A model generated the notes under the pieces. That model worked only from the letters and a program-made list of their open reading frames with translations. It searched no databases and was not told the origin of the DNA. The position numbers were made by a program, and so were the translations under genes. This document shows positions 33,800 to 45,580 of a DNA stretch of 64,000 nt, one piece after another. Position 1 is the first letter of the stretch. The number at the start of each line of letters is the position of its first letter. Source of the stretch: Enoplolaimus lenunculus (taxonomy: Eukaryota > Nematoda > Enoplea > Enoplida > Thoracostomopsidae); the NCBI GenBank assembly GCA_030248215.1, contig JASANG010001082.1, positions 1 through 64,000 on the forward strand, given 5' to 3'.

Positions 33800-36700
33800 T
33801 ATTATAACCAGGCAAAGCAAAAATCAAGGAAACAAAAGAAATAATTAAACAAACAGATAAAAGTACATATACATATATACTAGGGCATGTGCTTGAAGTC
33901 GAGCTTTAGTTGATGATCGGTCTTCAGCCATTTTAATTTTGCATTCCAAAGATTTTAGGGAGCGAAACCACTGGGCAACCACTCCTATAAAGCCTTACCG
34001 GCGACAGACCCTCCCTGATTTATGAAATAAACCTACGGAGATATGTGTATGTATATAAGTTGTAAATGTATATATGTGGATGTACATATATGTAAAGTAG
34101 TTATAACCCCCCTAAGGACAGTCGTAACTGTCTGTCCATAGGGACGGTTTTCTTGACGTCTAATAATTCTAACACCTATATACTAATTTATATAATTCTT
34201 CACCCACAACTTACAAAAAACATAGTCTGTGTGTAAGATAATATCAGCTGCCGTGTGCCATTGCTTGTCACTGTTACCGTTCGCTAGCGCTTCGAGTTAA
34301 ACTCAACTTCTACAATCTCATACAAGCCGTGCCACTCATGCCCCAATTTCCTTACTTTACCTTTATGTTGAAATGGATCATGTAGAAATACTTTTTGACC
34401 TACAAAAAAGGTTGGTTCCTTAGCTCACCGATCATACTGCGATTTCGTGCCGATTTCATGCACGTTTGTGCCTGATGGATATTTTGCTCGGCGGACGTCC
34501 AAGCAGCCTTGAGAAAGATTTGAACATCCCGAAAATAGTCTTGCTCATCTAGATAGTTTATGTTACTTACTGGCAGTTCTGTGTCTGTAGGAAGGAAGCC
34601 TTGGCTGGCGTCCATAAACTAACTCAAAAGGACTGTATTTAGTTGATTCTTGTACGCTAACCCGGTAAGCAAAACATGCAAAAGGCACAAACTCATCCCT
34701 AGTTCTTTGCGCCACGTCAGCGTATTGGGAGACCGTTTCCATCAAGGTTTGCGGACGGTATAGAGTAGAAAATACTTTTCTAATTCTTGTTAATTTACAG
34801 ATTTGCTCAACTGGCGCACTACGGAAATTGGGCGCGTTATCAGTTACCAGCTCATAAGGGGCGAAATGACGACAGACTCTCCGTCATAAATATCTTTACG
34901 ATTGTAGTTGCTTTTTGGTATCGGGTACAAATCGCCTCGGGATATTTAGTGGAACGATCAATGAATACAACTATATACTTATTACCAGGGTGCAACTGGA
35001 ATTCCGTTTCCGGCATTTTTCAACTTCCGGTTCCGGTTCCGGTAAATTTTTACCGGATTTAAAAATTCCGGTTATAATTTGACCATTTTCTTAACTTTGC
35101 TAATTTTTAAGAATCTCTTTTGAAAGCCACTTGTACTCCGAATATAAGCCATTGATGGTGGAGTTCACTTCAGTCGATGATGAAAATATAACACACAACA
35201 AATAAAATAAATACCTATGTTCGACTAAGGTTATATCACAAATAATAGAGCAAAAAATAAGATTAATATGAAGTTTTTGGTGAAATGCATTTTTCACTTT
35301 CCGGTTCCGGTAAAATTTTCAAATTCCGCTTCCGGTAAATTGTAATTCCGGTTGCACCCTGCCTATTACCATAATAGGTTTGGGGTAGGGGGCCTAAAAC
35401 GTTAACGTGATAGGAGTAATTTGGCCTAACTACGCGAATTGGCTGTAGGGGAGCTCTCGCTTGATGACTCCCAACTTTACGCCGACCACATTCCACACAT
35501 GACCTACATCACTTAGAAACACTAAGTTTTTAATTCCGTTGTAGTGTAATTTTTCTCTGCCTTTTGTAACATTCTGCTCCCATATGCGATTGGGTGAGCT
35601 TTGCCATCCTAAGGTTTTTGAAACAGCACAGCTCCAATTGCTTTACCATTACCATCGGTTTCCAGTATATAAGGCTTAGTTGGGTCCGCTATTTGCAAAA
35701 TTGGTGGAGCCACAAGTTCAGACTTCAACAACTGAAAAGCCTTTTGTGCGTCCTCATTCCATTTAAAGGGTTTTGGTGTACTAGTCAATTGGCTAAGTGG
35801 TTAGCAATTGTTGCAAAGTCTTTAATAAATCTTCGATAGTAATTACAAAATCCCAAAAAGCCACGTACTGCAGTAGTATCAGCCGGTATAGGATACTGCT
35901 GGAATGCTTTGATGTTTTTTGGGTCTAGCTTCAAGCCCGCAGAAGATATAAATAATATAGCCTAAATAAGGGGCCTCATTACGTAAGAAACTACACTTAG
36001 ATGGTTTCACTTTAAGACCTACTTCTCGTAAACGCTCGAATACAAGTCGCAACCGCCTCAAGTATTCTTCAAATGTTTCTGAAAAAACACAAATGTCATC
36101 AATGTAAATTAGGCAAATGCGTTCAACCAATCATCGCTGCGTCGCCTCAAACGTACGTTGAAAAGTAGCTGGCGCGTTACATAACCCAAAGGGCATTTTC
36201 GTGAATTGATAAAGACCAGCAGGGGTAATAAAGGCAGTTTTTTTCACTGAGTCAGCTGACATCGGGACCTGCCAATAACCTGATATTAAATCCATTACGC
36301 TTAAATGTTTAGCTTTCCCTATGCATTCAAGTACATTATTAATATTCGGGAGTGGAAAACAATCTTTCTTAGTCACTGCGTTTAGTATGCGGTAATTATG
36401 CAAATTCGCAAAGACTGACCGTCTTCCTTTTCAGTCCAACCATTGGATTAGTGGATCGTTCAATGATACCGTAACGCAGCATGTTTCCTAACTCCGTGCC
36501 CACCATAGTCTTAGATTGAAACGATACCCAGTAAGGGCGGTGTCGAATTGGTACTGCATCACCTGTGTCGATAGAGTTTTCTACTACATTAATCGGTCCA
36601 CAATCATAGTCATGGTTGGCAAATATATCATTAAATTCCTGAAACAAGTCCACTAACTTGGACCGTTGTGTTTCCGTTTTGTCGCACTCATTTAAATTTA

Positions 36701-37105
36701 AATTCGATATCAAGTCAAATTCAGGTTTGTTGGTCATGGAATGAACTTTCAGTACAGCAGGTAAGACATTAGTTTCTTAACTATAGAATTTGACATGTTA
36801 AGCAGTTTCAAAGGGATAACTATATTATCCGAACCACTTAAATTAATTCAGCCGCATTTAGACCGTATATCTTTATGAGGTTGTAATCAGGCACAAAATA
36901 CAAGTCGCCATATGTTTAAGTCTGTCCACTGGGCACGGGATGTTCTGACCGTGGTGGGATTACTATCGTATCCGACAGCGCATCTCCTGACTTGCACAGT
37001 ATCCCATTTTTAATTGCATTTTTCCAAGCTTAACTATACCAGCTTCGTAATTTAGACATACAGTGTCGAACTGCCGCCGTAGGTCAACTCCTAGTATTGC
37101 TGGAT
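33800..37105 (-). mobile_element. Ty3/Gypsy retrotransposon fossil, broken
   Basis: Reading on the minus strand from 37.1 kb downwards, the parts occur in Ty3/Gypsy order. The end of a protease region is at about 37.0-37.1 kb, reverse transcriptase with YIDD at about 35.9-36.7 kb, a decayed RNase H region follows, and the integrase zinc-finger and core region lies at about 34.4-35.5 kb. A purine-rich tract near 34.11 kb may mark the start of a 3' LTR, but LTR limits are not resolved. The copy is broken with roughly half a dozen interruptions and also carries a MITE. No gag is seen. It ends abruptly at the Polinton junction. An old insertion. Confidence 0.85.
34986..35361. mobile_element. MITE, CAGGGTGCAAC family, inserted in Gypsy fossil
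   Basis: Starts CAGGGTGCAACTGGAATTCC and ends CCGGTTGCACCCTG. The flanks CTTATTAC (34978-34985) and CCTATTAC (35362-35369) are an 8-bp duplication with one change. It interrupts the integrase part of the Gypsy fossil and so postdates it. Confidence 0.87.
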
Positions 37106-37740
37106 GGGCACAATCTGTCAACTTTAATAGCTCCTTTCAGAGTAAGTGCATGCAAAGTAATACCAATAGCTGTCGTAGCAGATACTGGAACTAAAACTTC
37201 TTCCGGTTTATTCAACTTGCGAAACGTTGATGTGGACATGACGTTAAAACTGTATGCAGTATCTTTGAAGAACAAGCACGACTGCAACACCGTTTCTCTA
37301 ATGCCCCTTTCAAGGTTCGTTAAAGCTAAGACGTAATTCATGTACGCAAAATTTGAAGCATCTGGAGTAACCTTAATGTTGTTTATTGAAACCTCAATGT
37401 CTGAAAATAAAGAATTTCCAAACAAGTTGCAAGGAGCAACCTTTTCGTCACCTTTGATTGGATTCAGCTTATCATCAAGAACTTTTGCGTTAACTAGAAG
37501 AAAACTGGAATTTAACTCAACGCACCAGTTGGGATCTTTCTCAAGTCGAAACGTTAAAGTCGAAGTATTCGAATTTGGAAGCCCCGACATAATTGTGAAT
37601 TCTTTCAACGTACTTTCTTCAATAACATCTTGGACAAGTGGCGATTGACCCCAGGCTAAACTATCAACGTTGCAGATCTGGGAAGCCAATCGAGTTGCAT
37701 TAACAGACGACATGTTTGCAAAGTGATAAAAGAATAGCAA
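37105..37740 (-). pseudogene. Polinton capsid-type protein, N-terminal part
   Basis: Resembles F54H12.2-like Polinton structural proteins, with a VAPCNLFGNSLFSDIEVSIN block and a later CLFFKDTAYSF block that match that family's VAPVN.FLHSLFSQVDV and LFYKDTAG signatures. These belong to the jelly-roll capsid group (family knowledge). Only the N-terminal portion is present before the Gypsy junction, so this is a fossil fragment. Confidence 0.75.
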
Positions 37741-37776
37741 TTTTCTTGTTTATATTACATTAAAAGTTAAAATAAA

Positions 37777-38019
37777 TTATTTTCTGGTACGCTTTGTTTT
37801 TCTTTTTACTGTTCGACGGGTTTTTTTTGTCCGTCGTTTAACAAGTTTTGGGTTAGCAACAACGTTAGGCTTCTTCTTTCGCCTGCGACGTTTTTGCATG
37901 CGAGCAGCACCAGCTTTACTGCCACCACCGCCGAACTTTATTGGAATACAAGCTTGACGGTACTTAGCCATGTTATACAAACCAGGAGCAGAAAACATAC
38001 TAAGTTCGAAATCAAACAA
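37777..38019 (-). CDS. Small basic protein of Polinton fossil
   Basis: 80 codons. The first half has a short glycine-rich stretch (FGGGGSK) and the second half is almost entirely Arg/Lys clusters (RRRRKKK, KRRTKKTRR, KRKTKRTRK). Polintons and adenoviruses often encode such DNA-condensing core-like proteins; that role is inferred from composition and position. It lies between the capsid-type and integrase parts. Confidence 0.6.
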   Translation of the reverse strand: MFDFELSMFSAPGLYNMAKYRQACIPIKFGGGGSKAGAARMQKRRRRKKKPNVVANPKLVKRRTKKTRRTVKRKTKRTRK

Positions 38020-38054
38020 GTAAGTTACTTATATCTATGTTGACTTAATAATAA

Positions 38055-39140
38055 TTAAATTACACGTGCCCGCTTGGGAGGAGTAGGAATGGGTAACTGT
38101 TCGTTCGGTTTTGCTACTTTGACCAACTCCTGAGTGTAAAAATTACGGTTCAATATTTCACCCATGCTATTTGCAAGGTGATATGTGGTAGGATTTGTTT
38201 CAAGTATCTGACTTACAGTGTAAACTTCACTAGTCAAGGTAAGATCATGACCACGAGTGAAAGGTGTCTTTTTTATCTGAACGCGAACATGATCGCCGAT
38301 GTTAAATTTTTGGGTTGATTTAGTCGTCTTCTTATCAAAAAACATAGTCCGATAAATTTCAGCTTGATTTTCGTTGGTGACTTGAGCTGGCGATATGCCT
38401 CCAAGAACTCGCATTTTTCGATGGTTCAACCCATTCACTATTTTATCCAAATTGTTCATATACCTCCATGAACGATTACCCATGCAAAATTTGTAAATTA
38501 CACATTTCAAACTCCGAATTGTTCGCTCGCTTTGAGAACTTTTAATATTAGGGTCAGTTGTAATAAATACTGAAACGTTTTCATTTTTAAAGAATTCTAA
38601 AACAATTTTGTTTTTAAATTCTACACCGTTATCTAAATTTACAGCCTCCGGTTTTCGACCTGTGGCAAATATAGAAGCAAACGCTTCCTTTACTCCAAGA
38701 GCAGCTTTTGACTTTAGAGGTCTACACCATAGAGATCTCGAAAATTCATCAACGCAAACTAGCACAAAAGCAAATTTTGAATTGTAATTTTTCAAAATAG
38801 TCATATCCATCAAATCACATGACCAGCATGAATCGAGGCTGGCCACGATTTTTCGCCTTGGAAATTTTCTAACGGCTTTTCTTGTTCTGGTGTACAAGGA
38901 CTGAGAAGCAAGCCAATTAGCTACTTGCGATTTTGTTATCGTTCTATCTTGTTGTTTGGCAGCTTTATACAAACGATCAACACCTGCAAAAGCTACACCT
39001 GATTCAGGCATATACCACAGAGAACTAAGTAACTTTGAATGAGACATTAGTGAATATTTTACAACTGACACATCAACTTTATTAAATACAATTGAAAATA
39101 ATAATTGTTTATCAATTAATTTTTTGCAAGTTATCAACAA
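38055..39140 (-). CDS. Polinton integrase (retroviral-type DDE), looks whole
   Basis: 361 codons; a likely start is an inner Met. The RNase H-like core shows CDLMDMTIL, NLDNGVEF and SERTIRSLK, with Asp, Asp and Glu in the expected spacing. The C-terminal part includes FNIGDHVRV and YTVSQIL, as in Polinton integrases with a chromodomain-like tail. In the family this protein inserts the element and makes a 6-bp duplication. The frame looks unbroken although the element as a whole is broken. Confidence 0.88.
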   Translation of the reverse strand: MLITCKKLIDKQLLFSIVFNKVDVSVVKYSLMSHSKLLSSLWYMPESGVAFAGVDRLYKAAKQQDRTITKSQVANWLASQSLYTRTRKAVRKFPRRKIVASLDSCWSCDLMDMTILKNYNSKFAFVLVCVDEFSRSLWCRPLKSKAALGVKEAFASIFATGRKPEAVNLDNGVEFKNKIVLEFFKNENVSVFITTDPNIKSSQSERTIRSLKCVIYKFCMGNRSWRYMNNLDKIVNGLNHRKMRVLGGISPAQVTNENQAEIYRTMFFDKKTTKSTQKFNIGDHVRVQIKKTPFTRGHDLTLTSEVYTVSQILETNPTTYHLANSMGEILNRNFYTQELVKVAKPNEQLPIPTPPKRARVI

Positions 39141-39585
39141 CTTTCTGTAGGGCAGTTATCGCGTCATATACTTCATCAATGTTTAGAAAAATTCCTCGAG
39201 TGGGTTTAACCAACACTTCACTTTTCTCGTTTCGCAAATATTGTGTTTTTGACAAATCCATCACTGGTAGGAAAAACCGAATATCGACCAGATTGCCACC
39301 AAAACTGTTGTTGACAAAAATGGGTCGGACAACTTTCACTCCCCGTCTGCGCTTGAGTTCGCTGGCTGAACTTATTACAATGTAGTTTTCTGGAAGAGCA
39401 TATTTTATATTTTCAGTGTTAGATGTCAGCAAAGATGTGCTAGGATTACGGCTCTCTTGAAAATCAGTTGGTTGAAATTCAGTGATCACTTCGTCCTCCA
39501 ACCTAAGCATCTTCGGCGACACGCTGGGCTTTTGTCGAGCATCAGAACTTGGCTTTTGTCGTTTCTCAGTCATTTTCGCAAACAA
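39112..39585 (-). CDS. PC4/SUB1-like protein in Polinton fossil
   Basis: 157 codons, overlapping the start of the integrase frame slightly. Residues about 75-155 carry RRRGVKVVRPIF, GGNLVDIRFF, KPTRGIFLNIDEV and a final helix. This resembles the PC4/SUB1 ssDNA-binding fold (human VDIRE-like strand, then PGRKGISLNPEQW). The N-terminus is basic and Ser/Pro-rich, as in PC4 proteins. A role in element transcription or replication is inferred. The match is by eye and is not certain. Confidence 0.5.
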   Translation of the reverse strand: MFAKMTEKRQKPSSDARQKPSVSPKMLRLEDEVITEFQPTDFQESRNPSTSLLTSNTENIKYALPENYIVISSASELKRRRGVKVVRPIFVNNSFGGNLVDIRFFLPVMDLSKTQYLRNEKSEVLVKPTRGIFLNIDEVYDAITALQKVVDNLQKIN

Positions 39586-39940
39586 ACTGTGATTTTAGCG
39601 ATGCGAACAGCGCTTATATAGCCTAAGATTCATTAGAGTAATTTGTGCTCACTCGTAAAAATTATATATTTGTGTATTAGGTATTGTTAATTTTTTGTTA
39701 CTGCTAGTTGTACAAAGTTAAGTTGTCTAGTTGTTTAATAAACGCAATAAAAAAGTTTTCTAATTTAGAGTTTGATAGTTTTAGTTATAAAAACTGTGTT
39801 AATCAAAAATTATTGACAAAACTTAATCAAATTGGTCTTTTGAAATTTAAATTATAAAACGTTCGACAAATTGATTAAATTACGGCAACGAAACATGGGC
39901 TATATAAGCAAGGTCTGCGTTCAGTAGCCATCAGTTTAAC
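39586..39940. promoter_or_regulatory. Divergent intergenic region of Polinton fossil
   Basis: Separates the leftward genes from the rightward polymerase. Contains TATATAA-like elements facing each way (TATATAGCC near 39615 on the minus side, CTATATAAGC near 39900 on the plus side, about 40 bases before the polymerase start), consistent with two core promoters. Otherwise AT-rich. Confidence 0.45.
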
Positions 39941-42783
39941 ATGGCCTCAGAGAAGCATACTGACGACGGAGAACGTCAACCAAAGCGAAAACGGACTGAA
40001 GATGATATACAAAGCACTGATGTGTTCCCGTATTTTACAATAACGGCAATTGAGGAACGCTCAAGTAAGAAATTTCGCACGAAGATCTACGATTATACGG
40101 TAACTTTCAGAAACTTAGATCAGTTCGATATGGTGAAGCTAAACGAGCAGCTTTATAAAATTCTCAGCGAAGTATTTTCATATATAACCCGAAACATCAA
40201 AGGGCATGACTACTTTCGAATCGTTATTTAGAGTCCAAGTCTAGAGTATCCAATAAGCATCCCGTATATCAAAATGGATGATTTCTCATTGGAAATCGTG
40301 CTAGATAAAATAGAATCTACACTAAATTCAAACGAAAGCCTGTTTTTGGATAAAGGATTAAAAATGAACATAATCCACACTGAATTTCCAAAAGCTGGAT
40401 CTGGCAAACGCAGGAACCCTAGGGATTACGAAAATTTTGAGACTTACCTCAAACACAAGCGAAGTATTGTCCAAATTCCTACACAAAATAATTGTCTTGG
40501 GGTTGCTATTCTATTAGGAATATTTCTTATTAATAACTCTAATACAGGAAGAGCAACGAAATTTTTACGATCGCTGCTATCGTCTGAAGGAGCAACTACA
40601 GTCAAAAAATTGTACAAGGACTGCGATGTAGCTTATGACAGCCCTTGTGGTATTCCTGAGCTAACAAAGTTTCAGCAGACTTTGTGCGGTTACAGACTGA
40701 TTGTGTTTGACGGTTTTAAATCGATTGTTTTCCAGGGCGAAGCTATAGAAGGATGTAAACCTCTGTATCTCCTGCTGCATAACGCACATTATGACCTAAT
40801 AAGATCAGTTACTGGATTTGTGCAAAGTAAAAACTTTTGCCAACTGTGCACAAAACCATTTGATAGCATACATAAATGTACAAAAGCCTGTCCACTGTGC
40901 CACCGAAGTACATGCAAAAATAAGGCTCTAGAATCACACCATCTTCTTGCATTACTTGCGGAATGGTGCTCCAGTCAGATTGGTGTCTACGCAATCATGT
41001 GAATAGTGACTGCAATAAATACACAAAGTGTAATCAATGCAACAAAACGATTTTGAAACAGAAAACTCATCACTGCAGACAATGTTACTGTTCGACCCGT
41101 AGAACTTGGGAACATCCAGCGAGTCATAAATGCTACATGCAAGTAGCAAAGTTATCAAAACGAAAAGACAATGTCTACTTATTTCGACATTGAGTCAATG
41201 ACTGATGAAGTAACTGGAAAGCATACACCAAACTTGGTTGTTGCTAAAGAGGAAAACGAAAAAGAAATTATCTTTAGAGGTGAACAGTGTATCAGTAATT
41301 TTATGGCTTACCTGATATCGAAGGGTAAGGCTTTGCCACAACATGATTTAATCGTTATTGCTCATTACTTGTCGGATATGACTCATATTTTGTATTAAAT
41401 TGGTTATATAAAGAAGGGGTCTTACCAAAAAGCGTTATCATTAAAGGAACTAAGTTTATGCTACTAGCAATTGGTAAGAATATAAAATTTTTAGATAGCT
41501 ACAACTTTTTAGCTTCTTCTCTTCGAAGTCTCCCTGAAAGTTTCAATTTTTCGACTCAGCTTTGCAAAGGCTGGTTTCCACACGCGCTAAACACAAAACA
41601 AATGCAAAACTATAAAGGTAAATGTCCAGATAAAACTTTCTTTGAGCCAGATAGGTTGGATGCAGATACTCGGCAACAATTTGAGCAGTGGTGGGAAAAC
41701 GAGAATAAGACGTTCCAAGGTAAGCTTTATAGCTTACAGGAGTCACTAGAGGCGTACTGTATTGACGATGTTTTGGTGTTGGAGACGGCGTGAAAAAGGT
41801 TTAGACAAATGTTTTTCGAAACGAGTCAAATTGAAGTGTTTGCCAACAGTTGTACAATCGCATCAGCTGTATCACTCGTGTTCCGTAGAAATTATTTGAA
41901 AGAAAATACACTGGCTGTAATAGGATCTGTCAATCCTGATAAAGTGCGAAAGCACTCGAAGCAATGTGAGCAATGGCTATCGTACGTTTCTCGTAACGAA
42001 AAAGTCGAGTTGCAATCAGCGAAGCGGGGAGGCAAAAAGAAAATTGGCAAATACTTTGTTGATGGTTTTTGCGAAGCGAACAATACAGTTTACGAATTCT
42101 TAGGATGCTATATACATGGGTGCGATAAATGTTACGACGGTAAATTGTACAACACATTCTTACACAAACTAATGAATGTTATAAGACAAGCAACGATGGA
42201 ATGGCTCAATTATATTGAAAGTGTAGGATTTAAGGTAACAGTGATATGGTCACACGAATGGGAAGACATGGTTCACAAAAATTCAGCTATAACAGCATTT
42301 CTACAAGCTCAAGATATGGATCGAGAAGTACTAGACGTTCGATCTGGCCTGCGTGGAGGTAGAGTAACTACAATGGTGGCTGCCTATAGGGTAAAAGGTG
42401 ACGAAAAAATTTTCTACAAAGATGTCAATTCACTTTATCCATATATTTTAAAAACAAAAGAAATGCCGATAAAGTTTCCTAAAATCATCACTGAAAATTT
42501 CGAGCCAATTGAAAATTATTTTGGATTGATCCACTGTAAAGTTCTTCCTCCAAACACTGCACTATTTGGTGTACTCCCATACTCAGACAATTCCGGCAAA
42601 CTGATATTCCCGTTGTGCCATCAATGCGCAGTGGATACCGTCAACCAACCATGCTTTCACGAAGATGACAAGCGGTGTCTGAAAGGTGTGTGGACTCATT
42701 ACGAGTTAAGTTATTCATTTACGCGCGGATATAAACTAATAAATCTTTACGAAGTGTGGCATAACCAGTTCGAAGAAACTTAA
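39941..42783 (+). pseudogene. Polinton DNA polymerase B, broken and truncated
   Basis: The N-terminal part shows the YDYTVTF domain found upstream of Polinton polymerases, then a large domain with paired CxxC zinc-binding motifs, a 3'-5' exonuclease start (YFDIES) and a palm motif A region with KDVNSLYPYI. The part carrying later palm motifs is absent. The gene is broken at about five places. The family replicates the element by protein priming. Stated as a fossil. Confidence 0.85.
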
Positions 42784-43202
42784 GTTCACACTTGACAAGC
42801 GCTTGCTATGCAAAGATTTTACCACTCGATGCATTGGTGATAAGCTTGTCACTACAGACAAGCTTATCAACTTTAGCAGCTGATGACGATTGATCAGGCA
42901 AGTAGCATGCAAATTGGCGTACCCTCCCAAAAATCGACTGTTCAGTGCAAGCAAACGTTTAAGGGTTATAACTACTGTGGTATAACTACTTTGGAATAAC
43001 TACTTCAGTATCACTACTTTAGCATAACTGCTACGGTGAGTGCAGTTCACCTTCCTAGCATAAAGTTACCCATTACGAATTGATTTAATACTCTAGGCGA
43101 GTGCAACAAATTTGTCGTGGTAGGTTGTTACATGCAGGGTGGATTACATCATACAATTTTCAAAGTTTTTTCACTTCAAATCAATGTTAGGATTATTAGT
43201 AA

Positions 43203-43372
43203 TTAATAAAACAAAGGATAACCTTTTTTAAACTGTTTCAAAACCAAAACTCCACTCGACGGACCAGTAGTGACACCAATACTCGACGAACACCTCTTTC
43301 GATTCATTGAATTCGAACCATTACGATCACCATTGATCAAAGCTGGGGGCCGGCGACGTTTGTTGCAGCGCG
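43203..43372 (-). CDS. Host gene exon 5 (last), basic C-terminus
   Basis: Acceptor GCATTCGTTTCAG. It enters in phase 1, encodes RCNKRRRPPALINGDRNG through KGYPLFY and ends at TAA. Confidence 0.75.
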
Positions 43373-45580
43373 CTGAAACGAATGCACAGAAGTTCAAAAT
43401 ATACTACCTGAAACGAATGGTTCCAATATACCACGTCTAAAATCAAAACCATAGCCCAAATATTATAGAACTTTTTGACTGACAAGAAAGTGGTTTAACA
43501 AATCATACTTCACATTACTTTTGTTCAATAGAACAATATAAGCCTTGCCGAAAATACTAAGAAAGTGGTTTAACAAATCATACTTCACATTATTTTTGTT
43601 CAATAGAACAATATAAGCTTTGCCGAAAACACTACAGTTCTTTATGTTTAACGTTTACCACTAAAATTTTCAGGTGCTAATGCTTAACGTTTCTTACCTT
43701 GGGCAACAAACACAACTTCTTCATCGCTGTCATTATCATCAGCGGATCTGTCAACTGGTGCGCTCAGCACTGCGGGTTTGAGATCAACGAACGCGCCACG
43801 AATTTCAAGAACATTATCGTCGTCATCGACTTCTTGTTCATTATTGTTGTTGCTGTCATTGCTGTCATCATCACTGTTCGCATCACCATCATCATTATCA
43901 TTGTTCGCATCATTATCATTGTCATTGTTCGCATCATCATCATTATCATTGTTCGCATCATCATCGTCATTGTTTGCAACATCACGATTATCGCGACTTA
44001 GTGACTGAAAAGAAATGCCAATGCAAAATATTCATGAGCTTCGTGAGTAAAATAATGATTGACATTGCTTGAATATTATAAGTAGCTATATAGTTTTAGG
44101 AATATAGTTTTGTAGCCAATATGTGTTTTGAAAACATCGTTATATAAATTCATAACTCCAAATTATTTAAACAGCAATCACTCTCCAAGGATTTCTGACT
44201 TTTGTCGGTGTTAGATTAAATTCAAAAGGCGCAGATGTACAGACTGAACTTTTTTAATTGAATAAGAATAGCAACGTCAAGGATAGGTAAAATTTTTTAA
44301 CTTACAGAAACAACTTTGTAGGTAAACCCAAAATTGTCAACAAATCTCAACCACTTTTGGAACGTATTGTCATTGTGTCGCATAACCACACTTGTTATTT
44401 TGTTGATGATATCATATCGTAGTTCAACTGGCATGAATCTATAACGTAGCGCTAAATGAAAAAGCTTGATCAATAAACGTGTAAGCGTTTTCTGCTGCTT
44501 AGACTGATTCGTAGAATAGAAATCTCAATTGACATAACTGAAAAAACATAGGCTCACAATGAGTAGCTTGATTAGATATAGTTATATGCCCGCTATTCAC
44601 AACTTATAACTGATATATAGTGGTCGAAAATGTACTCAAATAATTGCCCACTATTGTTTTTTCTAAATTTGTAACAATTCTCTTACGATTTTTTACCCGT
44701 TCTAAACTTTAATTCGAAAACTGTGCGTTTAACAAACTCACGGCGCCATTTCCACAAAAAAAGCACGACCCTGGACATCACAAAACATTTGATTTGAACA
44801 TCTGGACACCACTAACAAACAGGACTCGCCGAATTGGGTACGTTCCATCTTGACTGTCATACACGGCACGGTAGCAGGTACAACACGTTGCGGATTGTAC
44901 ACAACGATAATTTGCGACAATCGCGAATCGAAGCTCTTTCGATTAACTTCAACAGCATCCTGTAAATATACAAATTAAAATATTTTGATTCAACAGTCAT
45001 GTTTCAAAATCATAAAGGTAATAATTTTACAAAGTTATAGAACTAAATGAACGCTGACTAAGAGTAGTGGAACTGCAAATTGTTTTTTAAAAAGCGAAGA
45101 CAATTCAAGTTGCGTTTATGAAAAATTGGTAAAGTGACAAGACCACATCCACAGGGTCTCAACATTGGAAATACTTAACTGTGATAAACACTAAACTCTT
45201 TGGATGAGTGTTACGACGGACTGAAATATTTTAGAATATATTTATATTCGCCACTACAATAACACACTATCGAACGTAACTTGAATGTCGGTCTTACAGC
45301 AATATTCATGAGGCCTTAGCATTTGCTTAAGGTTTGACAAAGTATATGCTCAGGTTTCAATGTAAACAATAACACACTACTTCAACAAACAGATTGAATA
45401 CGTGCTTAACTTATTTGATAATATACCTTTGTTTAGAGTAGGCCCATCATCAAAACAATCGTATGCTTTTTAAACTTAGGCTTGAATTTCAATCACGTCT
45501 ATGGTTAAGCGTCAAATTTTTCAAGACCTGTTCTACTCATACGCAGTCAATTAACTTACATCGAATAGCAGTAAAATCAT
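43203..45580 (-). CDS. Uncharacterised five-exon host gene with acidic repeat exon
   Basis: I do not recognise the family. Exons in order: 45580-45560, 44959-44742, 44438-44306, 44004-43698, 43372-43203. All junctions agree in phase and the total, 849 nt, gives 282 residues. Features: RKSFDSRLSQIIVVYNPQR and FCDVQGRAFFVEMAP in exon 2, MPVELRYDIINKI in exon 3, about 60 Asp/Asn-rich residues in exon 4 and a basic CNKRRRPP motif in exon 5, suggesting a nuclear protein. The start is uncertain. Exon 1 also has a longer frame from ATG 45692 (MVNSSITCGQGDN), but that frame gives a stop when joined to exon 2; in-frame Mets further up could extend the model used. The exon 3 acceptor TTATAG (44439) keeps phase, while the stronger TCATTTAG (44452) does not. 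Confidence 0.75.
43486..43635. repeat. 75-bp tandem duplication in host gene intron 4
   Basis: GAAAGTGGTTTAACAAATCA at 43486 and 43561; the two 75-bp units differ at only a few bases. Confidence 0.92.
43698..44004 (-). CDS. Host gene exon 4, Asp/Asn repeat
   Basis: Acceptor ATTTCTTTTCAG, donor GTAAGA. 102 codons: SLSRDNRDVANNDDDDANN, then near-repeats of DANNDNDD built from 21-24-bp DNA units, then EVDDDDNVLEIRGAFVDL and SDEEVVFVAQ. It enters in phase 0 and leaves in phase 1, matching both neighbours. On the other strand the same DNA reads as a hydrophobic Ile/Val frame, which is an artefact. Confidence 0.82.
44306..44438 (-). CDS. Host gene exon 3
   Basis: Encodes FMPVELRYDIINKITSVV, then RHNDNTFQKWLRFVDNFG and YKVVS, ending in phase 0 at the strong donor GTAAGT. 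The 5' edge is chosen by phase. Confidence 0.7.
44742..44959 (-). CDS. Host gene exon 2
   Basis: Strong acceptor TTTGTATATTTACAG and donor GTGAGT. 72 codons from DAVEVNRKSFDSRLSQ to RAFFVEMA, leaving in phase 2. Confidence 0.78.
45560..45580 (-). CDS. Host gene exon 1 (short start, uncertain)
   Basis: The donor GTAAGT at 45559 is strong. In the frame that joins exon 2, MILLLFD precedes the junction, with open frame and further Met codons upstream to about 45688. The competing frame from ATG 45692 is out of phase. Confidence 0.45.

Larger units (their letters stand above)
37105..42800. mobile_element. Polinton (Maverick) fossil, incomplete
   Basis: Recognised by the combination of a capsid-type protein, a small basic protein, a retrovirus-like integrase and a PC4-like protein on the minus strand, with a protein-primed type DNA polymerase B diverging on the plus strand. 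The ATPase, protease and rest of the capsid module are absent. Neither terminal inverted repeat was found: the left side stops at the Gypsy junction near 37.1 kb, and the right side fades near 42.8 kb inside the polymerase. It is broken. The integrase frame looks whole, while the polymerase shows about five breaks. Moderately young compared with the Gypsy neighbour. Confidence 0.88.

Noticed and set aside
43699-44001. Hydrophobic Ile/Val-rich plus-strand frame as a membrane protein
   Set aside because: It is the antisense of the Asp/Asn repeat exon, which has splice sites and matching phase on the minus strand.
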